Part shown: piece after piece, positions 14,840 through 22,320 of the stretch
Position numbering within the stretch: position 1 is the stretch's first letter
Layout: every line of letters starts with the position of its first letter
NCBI GenBank assembly: GCA_030427885.1
Contig: JAUICM010000007.1
Span: 186,001 to 250,000 of the forward strand
Direction of reading: 5' to 3'
DNA from: Rhodothermia bacterium
GTDB taxonomy: Bacteria; Bacteroidota; Rhodothermia; Balneolales; Balneolaceae
Length of the DNA: 64,000 nucleotides
Made by a program: the position numbers and the translations under genes
Notes under the pieces: model-generated
Databases searched by the model: none
The model's input: the letters and a program-made list of their open reading frames with translations, nothing else
What the model was told of the DNA's origin: nothing

Positions 14840-15149
14840 ATCTAAGTCTTTAGATCAATTAGAAAATGAGCTTGAAAAGCTTGATGAATTGTACAACCAG
14901 TCAAGAAATGATCACACCGATCTAAGTATTGTCTATGATGAAAATCATGAAGCAATTCAGATTGAGCAAAAGAAGGTTAAGGATAAAATGAGTAAGCAGT
15001 ACGAGCGCCGAAAAAACGCCCGTAACGGTATGAAGGCCCTTCAGCCGACCATCAAATTTCTTAAGTCTGAAATAAGAAAAGTTCGTGAAGAAATACGCGA
15101 GCGAGAGCAATCAGGCCCGCAAAAATTGAACAAGGTAGTAGGTGCGTAA
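14832..15149 (+). CDS. Coiled-coil early phage protein
   Basis: The start is placed at the ATG at 14832, in the common ATGAGTAA overlap with the upstream stop; an earlier in-frame ATG at 14772 would overlap the upstream gene by 68 bases. The 105-residue product is almost wholly helical with heptad-like patterning (LDQLENELEKLDELYNQ; IKFLKSEIRKVREEIRERE). No enzymatic motif is seen and the family is not recognised. Confidence 0.6.
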   Translation: MSKSKSLDQLENELEKLDELYNQSRNDHTDLSIVYDENHEAIQIEQKKVKDKMSKQYERRKNARNGMKALQPTIKFLKSEIRKVREEIREREQSGPQKLNKVVGA

Positions 15150-15552
15150 TTGCGCTACTCCATATTGCCGAAATACGGTTAACAACCAGAAACTGTGTTC
15201 CAAGTGCAGGAAGCGAAAGCAACGCAAGGAACACCCTTTCCGGTACTATTATAACCTACATAAACAAAAGGCAAAACAGCGCGGTATTCCCTGGCTGATC
15301 AGCTTTGAAGAATTCCGTCAATTCTGGCTTGAACACCCTGAAAAATGGTTGGATAAGCTTTCAAATAATACCTGTCATTGGGAGATCGACAGGATAAATA
15401 ATCAGCTCCCATACCAGGCCGGAAATATTCAAATACTCAGGAAAAGGAAGAACATAGAAAAATATCACTATGTGGATAAAGTGCCTTTTCCAAGTCCGCC
15501 CTGGCAAGACTCAATACAACCTAAACAAACATATGAAGAGGCCCCGTTTTGA
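15142..15552 (+). CDS. HNH-type nuclease-like phage protein
   Basis: Translation most likely starts at the GTG at 15142, which overlaps the upstream stop by eight bases. The 136-residue product has an N-terminal zinc knuckle of four Cys (CATPYC, then CSKC) and a basic region. An HNH-like segment follows (TCHWEIDRINNQLPYQAGNIQILRKRKN), in which H, D and N match the usual 'ltvDRIdn..GY..gNiqwlt...N' pattern. Related small HNH proteins are common in Bacteroidota phages, where they act in packaging or as homing or defence nucleases. Which applies here cannot be told. Confidence 0.62.
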   Translation: MRNCATPYCRNTVNNQKLCSKCRKRKQRKEHPFRYYYNLHKQKAKQRGIPWLISFEEFRQFWLEHPEKWLDKLSNNTCHWEIDRINNQLPYQAGNIQILRKRKNIEKYHYVDKVPFPSPPWQDSIQPKQTYEEAPF

Positions 15553-15806
15553 AACCAATTGAATTTCCTGAACAGAATGTGATTTTCGCTAAAGATCAGC
15601 CCGAATATCAACCTTTACCGGCTCATAAAGACGAACTAGGCATTGTTACCACATGTTGGGAATTAAGCCCTGAAGAACGTCAAATACTCATTAGTAACGG
15701 TAAGATATACCTGCAACTAATGACATTCAATCAACCGCTTCAACCGGTAAGCTTACATGTACTTAACCCGATTGAACAACCAGAAGAAACATCAACCAAT
15801 AACTAA
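15549..15806 (+). CDS. Small early phage protein
   Basis: The 85-residue frame opens with a TTG that overlaps the upstream TGA stop codon. The pattern is strand-like with a Pro-rich N-terminus (MKPIEFPEQNVIFAKDQPEYQPLP) and the stretch VTTCWELSPEERQILISNGKIYLQLMTFNQPLQPVSLHV. The segment 'w.ls.eEr..i...g.iyL...tfn.plqPv' is typical of small uncharacterised phage proteins. I cannot name a function. Confidence 0.55.
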   Translation: MKPIEFPEQNVIFAKDQPEYQPLPAHKDELGIVTTCWELSPEERQILISNGKIYLQLMTFNQPLQPVSLHVLNPIEQPEETSTNN

Positions 15807-15819
15807 TAAATAAACGATC

Positions 15820-16461
15820 ATGGCACGCAAAATATGGATTGACCCACACGGAAGAGAAATTCCGAACAATCGGGTAACCGATGAAGAAAAACAGATCGAG
15901 AAGATCATTAACCGGATACACCCGAAAGCACAGAAAGCAGTTCAGGCATTAACAGAACTAAAAGAACTGTTTTTAGGTGATTTCATGGAGTACCTGAACG
16001 GGCTTTCTCAGTATGGTTTAAACGAAGATTGGAAGGGAAACGCAACCTCTCCTAACTTTTCGCAAACCATTCGATTAGTAAGAGAGGAAAAAGAACGGAT
16101 CACCTTTGATCACAATATTAACCTGTGTCAACGCCTGGTATATGAATGCCTCAATAAATGGGGGAAAAACTCCAATGTTAACCTTAAAAAAGTGGTTGAC
16201 AGAGCATTCAAGCCGACCGGATCAGGGAGCCTTTCACGGCAACGCTTATTTGATCTAAGGGCAACAGATGTACAAAATGACCCTGATTGGGATCAGGCAA
16301 TGAGTTACATGGAAAAAGCAATTAAGGTTGTTGATTCAAAGGCTTATTTCGCTATTGAAGTGAAAGACGCTGAAGGTAACTGGCAACGAATGCCGCTCAA
16401 CTTCTATGATATAAAACTGGAAGTTGAAGAGGAATCAGAAAGCGATTCAAAGGCTGCTTAG
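15820..16461 (+). CDS. DUF3164 family phage protein
   Basis: The 213-residue protein begins MARKIWIDPHGREIP, the DUF3164 opening 'w.D..G..vp'. It continues with FLGDFMEYLNGLSQYGLNEDWKGNATSPNFSQTIRLVREEKERITFDHNI and later DPDWDQAMSYMEKAIKVVDSKAYFAIE, all matching the family order. DUF3164 genes are markers of Mu-like phage early regions, where they lie between the transposase and gemA. The biochemical activity is unknown; a DNA-binding or sulphate-transport annotation sometimes seen in databases is not supported here. Confidence 0.85.
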   Translation: MARKIWIDPHGREIPNNRVTDEEKQIEKIINRIHPKAQKAVQALTELKELFLGDFMEYLNGLSQYGLNEDWKGNATSPNFSQTIRLVREEKERITFDHNINLCQRLVYECLNKWGKNSNVNLKKVVDRAFKPTGSGSLSRQRLFDLRATDVQNDPDWDQAMSYMEKAIKVVDSKAYFAIEVKDAEGNWQRMPLNFYDIKLEVEEESESDSKAA

Positions 16462-16484
16462 CCTATAATTTTAATTATAGATCA

Positions 16485-16766
16485 ATGAATCAATACTACA
16501 TCGTACAGTTCGCGATCATGGGCGGAAGCTTTAAAATCTACAATAGACAAAAAGACTTTGAAGAAATAAAAGCAACCGTTCGTGATCTGGAAATGAAACA
16601 ATTCTTCATTTCCACAAAAGAACCTATTGAAGATGTAGAAAAAGCGTTACTGGATAGATTGCGAGAACTGAATAGGTTTAGAAAATCAATCCATATACGA
16701 ACTGAAAAAATTGAATTAAATGAGAATAACGAACGGGTTATTCTTCTTGAATCAAATGACTTTTAA
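16485..16766 (+). CDS. Small early phage protein
   Basis: A 93-residue product with a strand-rich start (YYIVQFAIMGGSFKIY) and a helical middle (PIEDVEKALLDRLRELNRFRKSIHI). It lies between DUF3164 and the GemA-like gene. No family is recognised. Confidence 0.55.
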   Translation: MNQYYIVQFAIMGGSFKIYNRQKDFEEIKATVRDLEMKQFFISTKEPIEDVEKALLDRLRELNRFRKSIHIRTEKIELNENNERVILLESNDF

Positions 16767-16777
16767 AAGGACTTGCA

Positions 16778-17233
16778 ATGGTTTCTAATGCTCTAAAAAA
16801 CGAAGGACAGGCACAATCAATAAACGATAAAAGACCTGTACCCATGAACTTAAGAGTCCTTCACGGAATCGGTAAAAAAGCCGGTTTCGATCACGAAAGA
16901 TTAAGCGACCAGGCACAACTTGCCTTTGGTGTCGATAGTATGTCAAAACTTTCAATATCTCAGATGTGGGAGTTAGCAGACCAGATAAACCCTGGTTTTA
17001 CAACGTGGTTTAAATCATCCGGTAAACGCGGGAAAGCCACACAAAAACAGCTTGATTACTTGCAGGATCTTTGGATTCTACATTCCAGAGAAAAGACAAA
17101 ATCAAGCCTGTTAACATGGATAAACAACAAAAGGAAACAACACAATCTATCATTTCCAGTTGACGGGCCGGTATGGTTCAGCGCTCAGGATATGTACAAG
17201 GTCGTTAGCTTCCTACTTAATGAAAGGTGGTAA
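16778..17233 (+). CDS. GemA-like regulator (DUF1018, Mu gp16-like)
   Basis: The 151-residue product has the two parts of DUF1018. The N-terminal half reads LRVLHGIGKKAGFDHERLSDQAQLAFGVDSMSKLSISQMWEL, and the C-terminal half reads GKATQKQLDYLQDLWILHSREKTKSSLLTWINNKR, then WFSAQDMYKVVSFL. In Mu, GemA (gp16) affects host gene expression and DNA supercoiling through gyrase-related genes. Conservation of order after DUF3164 supports the call. Confidence 0.75.
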   Translation: MVSNALKNEGQAQSINDKRPVPMNLRVLHGIGKKAGFDHERLSDQAQLAFGVDSMSKLSISQMWELADQINPGFTTWFKSSGKRGKATQKQLDYLQDLWILHSREKTKSSLLTWINNKRKQHNLSFPVDGPVWFSAQDMYKVVSFLLNERW

Positions 17234-17235
17234 AT

Positions 17236-17439
17236 ATGGATTACAAAGAATTAGAACAGGCACTTGAAAACGGTGATACCGTTGAATTATGTGCAATTAA
17301 TCAACACGGTGAGGCGGTAAGATGGAGTAAAGTCTTAACTATAAATAAAGCATTCCCGCTAAGTAGGTTCAGGATTATTAAAAAGTCAGGACAGATAATA
17401 GATCCTCACTTGCATAATAAACTAACCTATGAAAACTAA
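17236..17439 (+). CDS. Small early phage protein
   Basis: The ATG at 17236 is chosen, two bases after the GemA stop; a GTG at 17227 would add three residues. The 67-residue product (MDYKELEQALENGDTVELCAINQHGEAVRW, then FPLSRFRIIKKSG) has a helix followed by a small beta hairpin. The family is not recognised. The next small gene starts inside its 3' end. Confidence 0.5.
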   Translation: MDYKELEQALENGDTVELCAINQHGEAVRWSKVLTINKAFPLSRFRIIKKSGQIIDPHLHNKLTYEN

Positions 17440-17587
17440 GGTCTGTTGGAAATGCAAAGGCACTGGAAAACACGCCTGGGAAGGTGTGTTGCCAGACGGC
17501 CAATTAGTGCAATGTTGGGAATGTAAGGGCCTTAAATACCTAGTAGTAAAACCGAAGAAAATACCCGCATGGGTTTTTAAAAAGTGA
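17429..17587 (+). CDS. Small zinc-ribbon protein
   Basis: This 52-residue frame overlaps the previous gene by 11 bases and ends just before the methyltransferase gene. It contains two paired Cys motifs, CWKCKGTGK and CWECKG, spaced as in the DnaJ-type CxxCxGxG zinc ribbon. The C-terminus is basic and hydrophobic (KYLVVKPKKIPAWVFKK). It may bind zinc and nucleic acid. Its position fills a gap that otherwise would be empty, which supports it as real. Confidence 0.65.
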   Translation: MKTKVCWKCKGTGKHAWEGVLPDGQLVQCWECKGLKYLVVKPKKIPAWVFKK

Positions 17588-17591
17588 ATTT

Positions 17592-18461
17592 ATGATAACT
17601 GCAAACACATATTTTTCAGGGGCCGGTTTATTTGATATAGGGCTTATTCAAGGTGGTTTAAATATCCAACAATCCTTTGAAATAGACCCTATATGCATTA
17701 ATACCCAGAAGATGAATTTTGATCATGATATTGTACAATGTGATATCAGAAATAAACTGGTTAAGGATGAAAAAGAATGTGATGTAATGGTTGCAACGTT
17801 CCCTTGTAACAAATACAGCACAATAGCTGATATTCACAACACACGATCAGGTGATGATTTATTCCTTCATTACTTCAGGCATGTAGCAATTCAAAAACCT
17901 GAAATATTCATAAATGAGAATGTTCCGGGAATGAAAAAATTTCCTGTCGTAATGGAAGCATTAACTAAACTTCCTGATTACTACGTTACTGTATTTTGCC
18001 CTGTTAAAGCTGATAACTGGTTACCACAACAAAGAGACAGGTTAATAATTATAGGTTCTAAAAAACCATTCAATTGGCGACCACCAGAACAACAAAAAAG
18101 GGTTTTACTTTCTGAGATACTAGAACCAAACCCCAAAATAAAAATACCTAAGTACGTCTATAATCGACTTAACGGGAAATACCGAGACCTTCCAATTATA
18201 TCAGATCCTGAATCAAATGATTTAGCGCCAACATGTGTAGCGCATTACGCTAAAGACATTGGAACTAGACTGGTTAAAGATGATCGTTTCAGAAATGGAG
18301 TTAGACCATATACACCCCTTGAATATGCACGATTACAAGGCGTTCCAGATTGGTTTAAGTTCTCAGGAACTGACAGGCAAGCTTATAAACAAATCGGTAA
18401 CGGTGTACCTGTTCCAATCGGTATTTGGGTTGCTAATGAACTAAAAAGATACTTTAAATAA
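17592..18461 (+). CDS. C5 cytosine DNA methyltransferase, phage-borne
   Basis: The 289-residue protein methylates cytosine C5 in DNA using S-adenosylmethionine. Motif I is TYFSGAGLFDIG (residues 6-17), motif IV is TFPCNKYS with catalytic Cys72, motif VI is ENV at 109-111, motif VIII is QQRDR at 146-150, motif IX is RPYTPLEYARLQGVP, and motif X is GNGVPVP near the end. The usual PCQ of motif IV is PCN here. No restriction nuclease gene lies beside it, so it is an orphan enzyme that likely protects phage DNA from host restriction or alters expression. Target sequence cannot be predicted. Confidence 0.9.
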   Translation: MITANTYFSGAGLFDIGLIQGGLNIQQSFEIDPICINTQKMNFDHDIVQCDIRNKLVKDEKECDVMVATFPCNKYSTIADIHNTRSGDDLFLHYFRHVAIQKPEIFINENVPGMKKFPVVMEALTKLPDYYVTVFCPVKADNWLPQQRDRLIIIGSKKPFNWRPPEQQKRVLLSEILEPNPKIKIPKYVYNRLNGKYRDLPIISDPESNDLAPTCVAHYAKDIGTRLVKDDRFRNGVRPYTPLEYARLQGVPDWFKFSGTDRQAYKQIGNGVPVPIGIWVANELKRYFK

Positions 18462-18462
18462 A

Positions 18463-18789
18463 ATGCTTTGCCCTGAATGTAAACATGACACTGTGAAGAA
18501 TCATCGCACGTATGACAGCGAGTTCTTACCGTTCCGAAAATCGGTTATGATTTGCGAAATGGAAGGGTGTAGTTTTAGAGCATTCTATTACTTAAGCATT
18601 GATGAAGATCAACAGTACACCTATAAAGATCATATCATTTATAAACGGGCGTATGAGCGGTTATGCCAGGTACTGAATCAGGTAGTTAAAGAACTGGAAC
18701 CAGGGGAAAACTATTTACAAAAGTGCGAACAATTGAGTTTTGAACTGGCTACAGTAGAATTAAAAGAAAAGATCGAAGAGCTTGAATAA
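18463..18789 (+). CDS. Zinc-finger phage protein
   Basis: The 108-residue product has an N-terminal treble-like zinc site: CPECKHDTV, then a second pair CEMEGCSF about 25 residues later. This resembles the Ogr/Delta-type or C2C2 zinc activators of late genes in P2-like phages, in which CP.C and C...C pairs occur in a short protein. The rest is helical and acidic (RLCQVLNQVVKELEPGENYLQKCEQLSFELATVELKEKIEELE). An activator role for the late operons is possible but not proven. It begins one base after the methyltransferase gene. Confidence 0.55.
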   Translation: MLCPECKHDTVKNHRTYDSEFLPFRKSVMICEMEGCSFRAFYYLSIDEDQQYTYKDHIIYKRAYERLCQVLNQVVKELEPGENYLQKCEQLSFELATVELKEKIEELE

Positions 18790-19664
18790 TGGAATATGAA
18801 GATTGGCTAAAATCCGTTCGCTTAGATGCTAAATTCAGGGAGAGTTTAGAGAATTCTAAAAAGCTTGTGTACCAGGTAAAACGGTTCACAAGCTTTGTCA
18901 TTTCAGACCTAACAACACAAGTACGCAAAGGCCGTAACATAGATGATATTATAAAAGATCTTCAATCCGGTTTCGGTATTCCAAAAAGTAGGATCAAGGA
19001 ATTCAGCGCTTTCATAAAAGACGAACTAAACCGGTATTCAGAATTTAGATCTACTTCAGGCCGTGATTTAGGATTAACGCTTTCAGATAGCGAATTTCAG
19101 CGTATAAATGCGATACTGAATTATGAAACAACTATCCAACAGCAAGCGGCGTTAGATGCTGTTAAAACCCTTCAGAAAGCCCAACAAACACCAAGTATTC
19201 AAAGAGTGTTAGCAAACGGCAGCGGCGTCAATCAAATAGAAAACCTGTTACGATCCGGCGGGATGCAATACCACGCTATAACAGAGGCACGTTTAGCACT
19301 TCAGCAATTCAATAGCCGTTACACCTATTCAGTTGCAGATCAGGCACAAATAAACATATTCGAATATTACGGGCCTTCAGACGAAAAGAACCGCGCCCTA
19401 TGTGCCGCCCTGGTTGGTCTATGGTTTACAAAAGATCAGCTATCTAACATGGATAACGGTTTAGGATATTCTGTACTTCATTATTGCGGCGGCCCGAATT
19501 GCCGTCATGAGCCTTTACCAGTTCCCCAACAGTTTCAAAACCAGTTCCCTGAAAAGCTTTCCGGTAACCTGGAATTAGTTCAATTTGCCCAGGATTCAAA
19601 ACGGCCTTTCTCAATATTCGTCACAGAAGAGAATAAACAGAAGCTTGAATTAGAATTAAACTAA
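18789..19664 (+). CDS. Minor head protein (Mu gpF-like)
   Basis: The 291-residue product has a long helical N-terminal half with Gln/Ala-rich helices (IQQQAALDAVKTLQKAQQTPSIQ). The C-terminal domain reads INIFEYYGPSDEKNRALCAALVGLWFTKDQLSNMDNGLG, followed by YCGGPNCRHEPLP. This is the 'Mu F-like' head morphogenesis pattern: a conserved 'yyGp.Ds.tR..C..l.gk.wt..e', then 'GGy.CRH...P'. Such proteins help build the portal vertex. The odd point is its place, at the end of the early operon next to the phage edge and about 11 kb from the portal gene. Confidence 0.72.
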   Translation: MEYEDWLKSVRLDAKFRESLENSKKLVYQVKRFTSFVISDLTTQVRKGRNIDDIIKDLQSGFGIPKSRIKEFSAFIKDELNRYSEFRSTSGRDLGLTLSDSEFQRINAILNYETTIQQQAALDAVKTLQKAQQTPSIQRVLANGSGVNQIENLLRSGGMQYHAITEARLALQQFNSRYTYSVADQAQINIFEYYGPSDEKNRALCAALVGLWFTKDQLSNMDNGLGYSVLHYCGGPNCRHEPLPVPQQFQNQFPEKLSGNLELVQFAQDSKRPFSIFVTEENKQKLELELN

Positions 19665-19665
19665 C

Positions 19666-19903
19666 CGTTTCATTTTTTATCAAAACCGTGTTTCATTTAA
19701 TTTCGAATTTTTATTGTATTTCAACGCCTTTCACGGTTGCATTAATTACGAATATGCCCTTTTAAGCAACTATACAATGCAAAATCATTTCACAGTGTGC
19801 GCCTCTCCCTGAAATGCCTTAATATCCCGTTTCAATTAATAACAGAATGAATTGCGCGTTTGCGTGCGTTTGGGCCTCACCCGTTGCATTTATTCTCGTA
19901 TAT
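19666..19903 (+). repeat. Cluster of five MuA-like sites at the right edge of the prophage
   Basis: Five 22-base sites in one orientation follow the last phage gene: 19666-19687 (CGTTTCATTTTTTATC...), 19689-19710 (TGTTTCATTTAATTTCG...), 19735-19756 (GGTTGCATTAATTACG...), 19828-19849 (CGTTTCAATTAATAAC...) and 19882-19903 (CGTTGCATTTATTCTCG...). The first three are spaced by 23 and 46 bases. They resemble the sites at 8951-8993, and a cluster at the phage edge fits a transposition end. At a Mu right end the sites should read inward from the right, that is, on the minus strand; here they read on the plus strand. Confidence 0.55.
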
Positions 19904-20173
19904 CACAAATTGGTAAAGTTGTTTTTTTAATTTCTGATTAAAATTAGTGCTTAAGAGTTATGGGTACAAGTTAGATTCTCTTAATTAAAAACGTCTAAAA
20001 AAGTAACCCTCAGTAAGCTTAAAACCGTCAATAGTTTTCCTAAAGCATTCCAATTTAAGAATAAGCTTTGTTTCCTTACATTACATTTTCTTAATAGTAT
20101 CCTATCCCTGTTAGTATTATTTCTGGATAGACTTATGTAGTAATGTAGAGATTGGCTGAAGAAGCAAATTTAG
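19904..20173. other. Prophage-host junction region without genes
   Basis: This 270-base AT-rich stretch lies between the last MuA-like site and the stop codon of the host DUF4402-like gene. It contains the phage-host boundary, but I cannot place it because the other phage end and its 5-base target duplication are outside the window. No open frame, tRNA or clear hairpin terminator was seen. Confidence 0.4.
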
Positions 20174-20704
20174 CTAATCGTAGTTCAATACGATAGTAAT
20201 ATCACCTATGTAATCTCCATTGGGTACATCGCCAACAATGATAGATCCATAGACATATAAATAGATCTCTCTCCAAACATCGCTAGCTGATCGTTGTTGA
20301 AGAGTATTCTCAGCTGGTGGTACCAATAACTTGCCCTGAGCAGGAATTGGAACAGCATACCGCGAATCATTAATTCCGTTATCGTTATATGCCATTTCAA
20401 GATTCATAGGGATTTGCGCTGAATTTCCAGGTGTAATGCTTATAAGGTTATCTGGAAACACTAACTCAACGAATACATTCTGGGCATCCAGCATCCTAAC
20501 ATTGAAAACACCCATATTAAGATCTCCCAGACTAATATTTTTTTGACCTGAGTTTGAAATGATAGCACCAAAATCAAGATTTTGTTCTACCTGGGCACTT
20601 AATTCCGGTTCAACGCGGATCTGAAGGTTGATGAACTGTGCTTTAATTGATGCAGAAGTGAATGATAGAACCGCAACCAATAATGATATTACTCTACTAT
20701 TCAT
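20174..20704 (-). CDS. Secreted DUF4402-like protein (distal of three)
   Basis: The 176-residue product has a Sec signal peptide (LLVAVLSFTSASIKAQ, cleavage near residue 22). The mature all-beta domain has the DUF4402 pattern: early 'LDFGAIISNSGQKNISL', a middle with Asn/Pro loops, and a terminal 'GDYIGDITIVLNY' strand. DUF4402 domains are small secreted immunoglobulin-like modules related in layout to spore-coat-U pilus subunits. The C-terminal strand ending in -NYD may serve assembly. It overlaps the upstream paralogue by eight bases and is the last gene of the cluster, next to the prophage. Confidence 0.65.
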   Translation of the reverse strand: MNSRVISLLVAVLSFTSASIKAQFINLQIRVEPELSAQVEQNLDFGAIISNSGQKNISLGDLNMGVFNVRMLDAQNVFVELVFPDNLISITPGNSAQIPMNLEMAYNDNGINDSRYAVPIPAQGKLLVPPAENTLQQRSASDVWREIYLYVYGSIIVGDVPNGDYIGDITIVLNYD

Positions 20705-21296
20705 AATTGATAGTTATCGTAATAGTACCTGAATAAGTTCCTGCAGTTAGTACACCCAACGACTGCAGGTTTAATGACCCATAAATCAATAGGTAAGCAG
20801 TTTCCTGGTATTGTTCAATATTTGGGTCGTAACCATCATAAACTGGAGTAGGAGGAGGTCCCGGAGGACCGCTTGAGCGTTGCTTAACTGAAAATCTTGC
20901 TTCGTATACATTAGGGGAGGTATTGGTCATAAGAACTGCAGCAGCCGGATTTGAGCCAACGAGTTCCCCTTTATTCACATAAGCAGCCTGCATGGTAAAC
21001 TCAAGTAAGCAACTGGCGTCATTGCAAGTACCGCCGCCCAGTGTAAGATCGGTAGCAGTTAATTCTACACTGATATCCATATATTCAACAGCTGTTATTT
21101 CTACAACTTCAGCATTATCTATTGTTACTGCTACTACTCCAAAGCCTGGAGCGACCTCTCCAAAGTCTATACTTCCTGTATTAGCGGCTGCATACACAGA
21201 ACTGAAACTCCCAAAATCAATCTCCTGACCATCGACAAATTGGAAGGGTGTTAAAGAACAAAAAAAGAGAAAAAATATTTTAAAAATAGTTTTCAT
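20697..21296 (-). CDS. Secreted DUF4402-like protein (middle of three)
   Basis: The 199-residue product has a signal peptide (FKIFFLFFCSLTPFQFVDGQ) and a beta-rich mature part. The opening motif SIDFGEVAPGFGVVAVTIDNAEVVEI and the end GTYSGTITITINYE are shared with both neighbours, marking them as paralogues. It differs by two Cys residues (GGGTCNDASCLLEF) that could form a disulphide and by a Pro/Gly loop (SSGPPGPPPTPVYDGYDPN). It follows the third paralogue by four bases. A role in a surface fibre or matrix is inferred. Confidence 0.65.
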   Translation of the reverse strand: MKTIFKIFFLFFCSLTPFQFVDGQEIDFGSFSSVYAAANTGSIDFGEVAPGFGVVAVTIDNAEVVEITAVEYMDISVELTATDLTLGGGTCNDASCLLEFTMQAAYVNKGELVGSNPAAAVLMTNTSPNVYEARFSVKQRSSGPPGPPPTPVYDGYDPNIEQYQETAYLLIYGSLNLQSLGVLTAGTYSGTITITINYE

Positions 21297-21300
21297 CAGG

Positions 21301-21804
21301 CTAGATGTAATCTATCTCAATGGTAAAATCACCCTCATAATTTCCGGGCCTGGCATTAGATAGGTTAACACGACCTCCGATCCAAAGATAGAAACGGCCT
21401 TCAGAGTTGAATCTTATACTTCTGTTTGCATTCTCAAAGAGTTCAGAACTAGACTGGTCTTCAATATCATTACCAGAGATCTCATATGTGAAAGTAAGAG
21501 AGCCGCTCCCACTTGTATTGGTCAAAGTTCTTTGTTGAATATACTCAAGCCTGAATTCAGTTCCCGGAGTTCCCGTTGCAACCATATATCCGGCATTAAT
21601 ATCGGAAATTGGATTTACATAAATTTCCTTTTGACCCGGTTGAGTATTTCCAAATGTCATTGAATTTACAGTGATGAGTTGAATCGATGGTAATACTTTT
21701 GATGACATTTGAATACTTGCACTGATAGCGTTTTCAGCTCCGATCTGACTATATGAAGTACCATAAATCAAAAAAGTGAATAAAAGGGTAAGGGTAAATC
21801 GCAT
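21301..21804 (-). CDS. Secreted DUF4402-like protein (proximal of three)
   Basis: This 167-residue protein has a clear signal peptide (LTLLFTFLIYGTSYSQ). The mature domain begins with ISASIQMSSKVLPSIQLITVNSMTFGNTQPGQKEIYVNP, the 'mtFG...pG...' wording of the DUF4402 group. It ends NYEGDFTIEIDYI, matching its two downstream paralogues. A 97-base gap separates it from the CBM-like gene upstream, so an internal promoter is possible there. Confidence 0.65.
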   Translation of the reverse strand: MRFTLTLLFTFLIYGTSYSQIGAENAISASIQMSSKVLPSIQLITVNSMTFGNTQPGQKEIYVNPISDINAGYMVATGTPGTEFRLEYIQQRTLTNTSGSGSLTFTYEISGNDIEDQSSSELFENANRSIRFNSEGRFYLWIGGRVNLSNARPGNYEGDFTIEIDYI

Positions 21805-21901
21805 GCTAACAAGTACGTAATCTTTTTCTTTAAAGATTGCATACTTAAAACTTTTAAGCCAGTTAAGGTTTCTTAATTAACAGAAAGTAATCTGAGAACG
21901 A

Positions 21902-22318
21902 TTACCAGGCAAAGGCATTGAAATAGAGGGGATCTAAAGGAACCTCACCAGCCCGAAGTAGTAAAGTTCTTTTCATTACTTCAGTTAGTACTCTTGGCTG
22001 TCTCTCTTCATTGATAACCATTTCAAAATTATACTCAAGAGTCTTTCCCCGAAATCTGGATGAGAAATCGATGGTGATTGAATAAACACTGTCTACAGGT
22101 TCAGTATCTGTAAGGATATAGGGTCTGTTTGTGTCAATGGGGTACATGTTTCCAACAATCTTAAGTTCATCTCTGCCAGGCACAAAGGAACTATCTTCTA
22201 ATTGAGGAAGCATGTTTACATTAAAAGTAACTTTCGATTGAGCAAGTAGATTATTCAGAGGAGTAAATACCACTATAGTCAGAATTAGTAGTGTTTTAGT
22301 TTTAAATAGTGGCTTCAT
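21902..22318 (-). CDS. Secreted CBM/starch-binding-like beta-sandwich protein
   Basis: The 138-residue product has a signal peptide (LLILTIVVFTPLNNLLAQ) and one small domain: SKVTFNVNMLPQLEDSSFVPGRDELKIVGNMYPID, then YSITIDFSSRFRGKTLEYNFEMVIN. The sequence 'vtFnVnM......F.Pg.d.v.v.Gn' is seen in CBM20/CBM48-like domains attached to many secreted Bacteroidota proteins. A carbohydrate-binding role is possible, but there are no clear aromatic binding-site residues. It starts two bases after the DUF4900-like gene, so it is part of the same transcript. Confidence 0.55.
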   Translation of the reverse strand: MKPLFKTKTLLILTIVVFTPLNNLLAQSKVTFNVNMLPQLEDSSFVPGRDELKIVGNMYPIDTNRPYILTDTEPVDSVYSITIDFSSRFRGKTLEYNFEMVINEERQPRVLTEVMKRTLLLRAGEVPLDPLYFNAFAW

Positions 22319-22320
22319 GA

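Larger units (their letters stand above)
1..19905. mobile_element. Mu-like transposable prophage (left end outside window)
   Basis: Single copies of the Mu-type modules are visible: an XRE repressor opposed to a Ner-like gene, a DDE transposase, DUF3164, GemA, small and large terminase, DUF935 portal, gpG-like and gpF-like proteins, scaffold and capsid. MuA-type binding sites lie at 8946-8993 and 19666-19903. Host-type secreted protein genes begin at 20174, so the right edge is placed just after the last MuA-like site; the exact base is not determined. Tail and lysis genes are not in the window and presumably lie further left. Whether this is one phage with an unusual layout or two joined pieces is open, because the site pair at 8946 looks like a Mu left end in the middle of the region. 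Confidence 0.9.
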
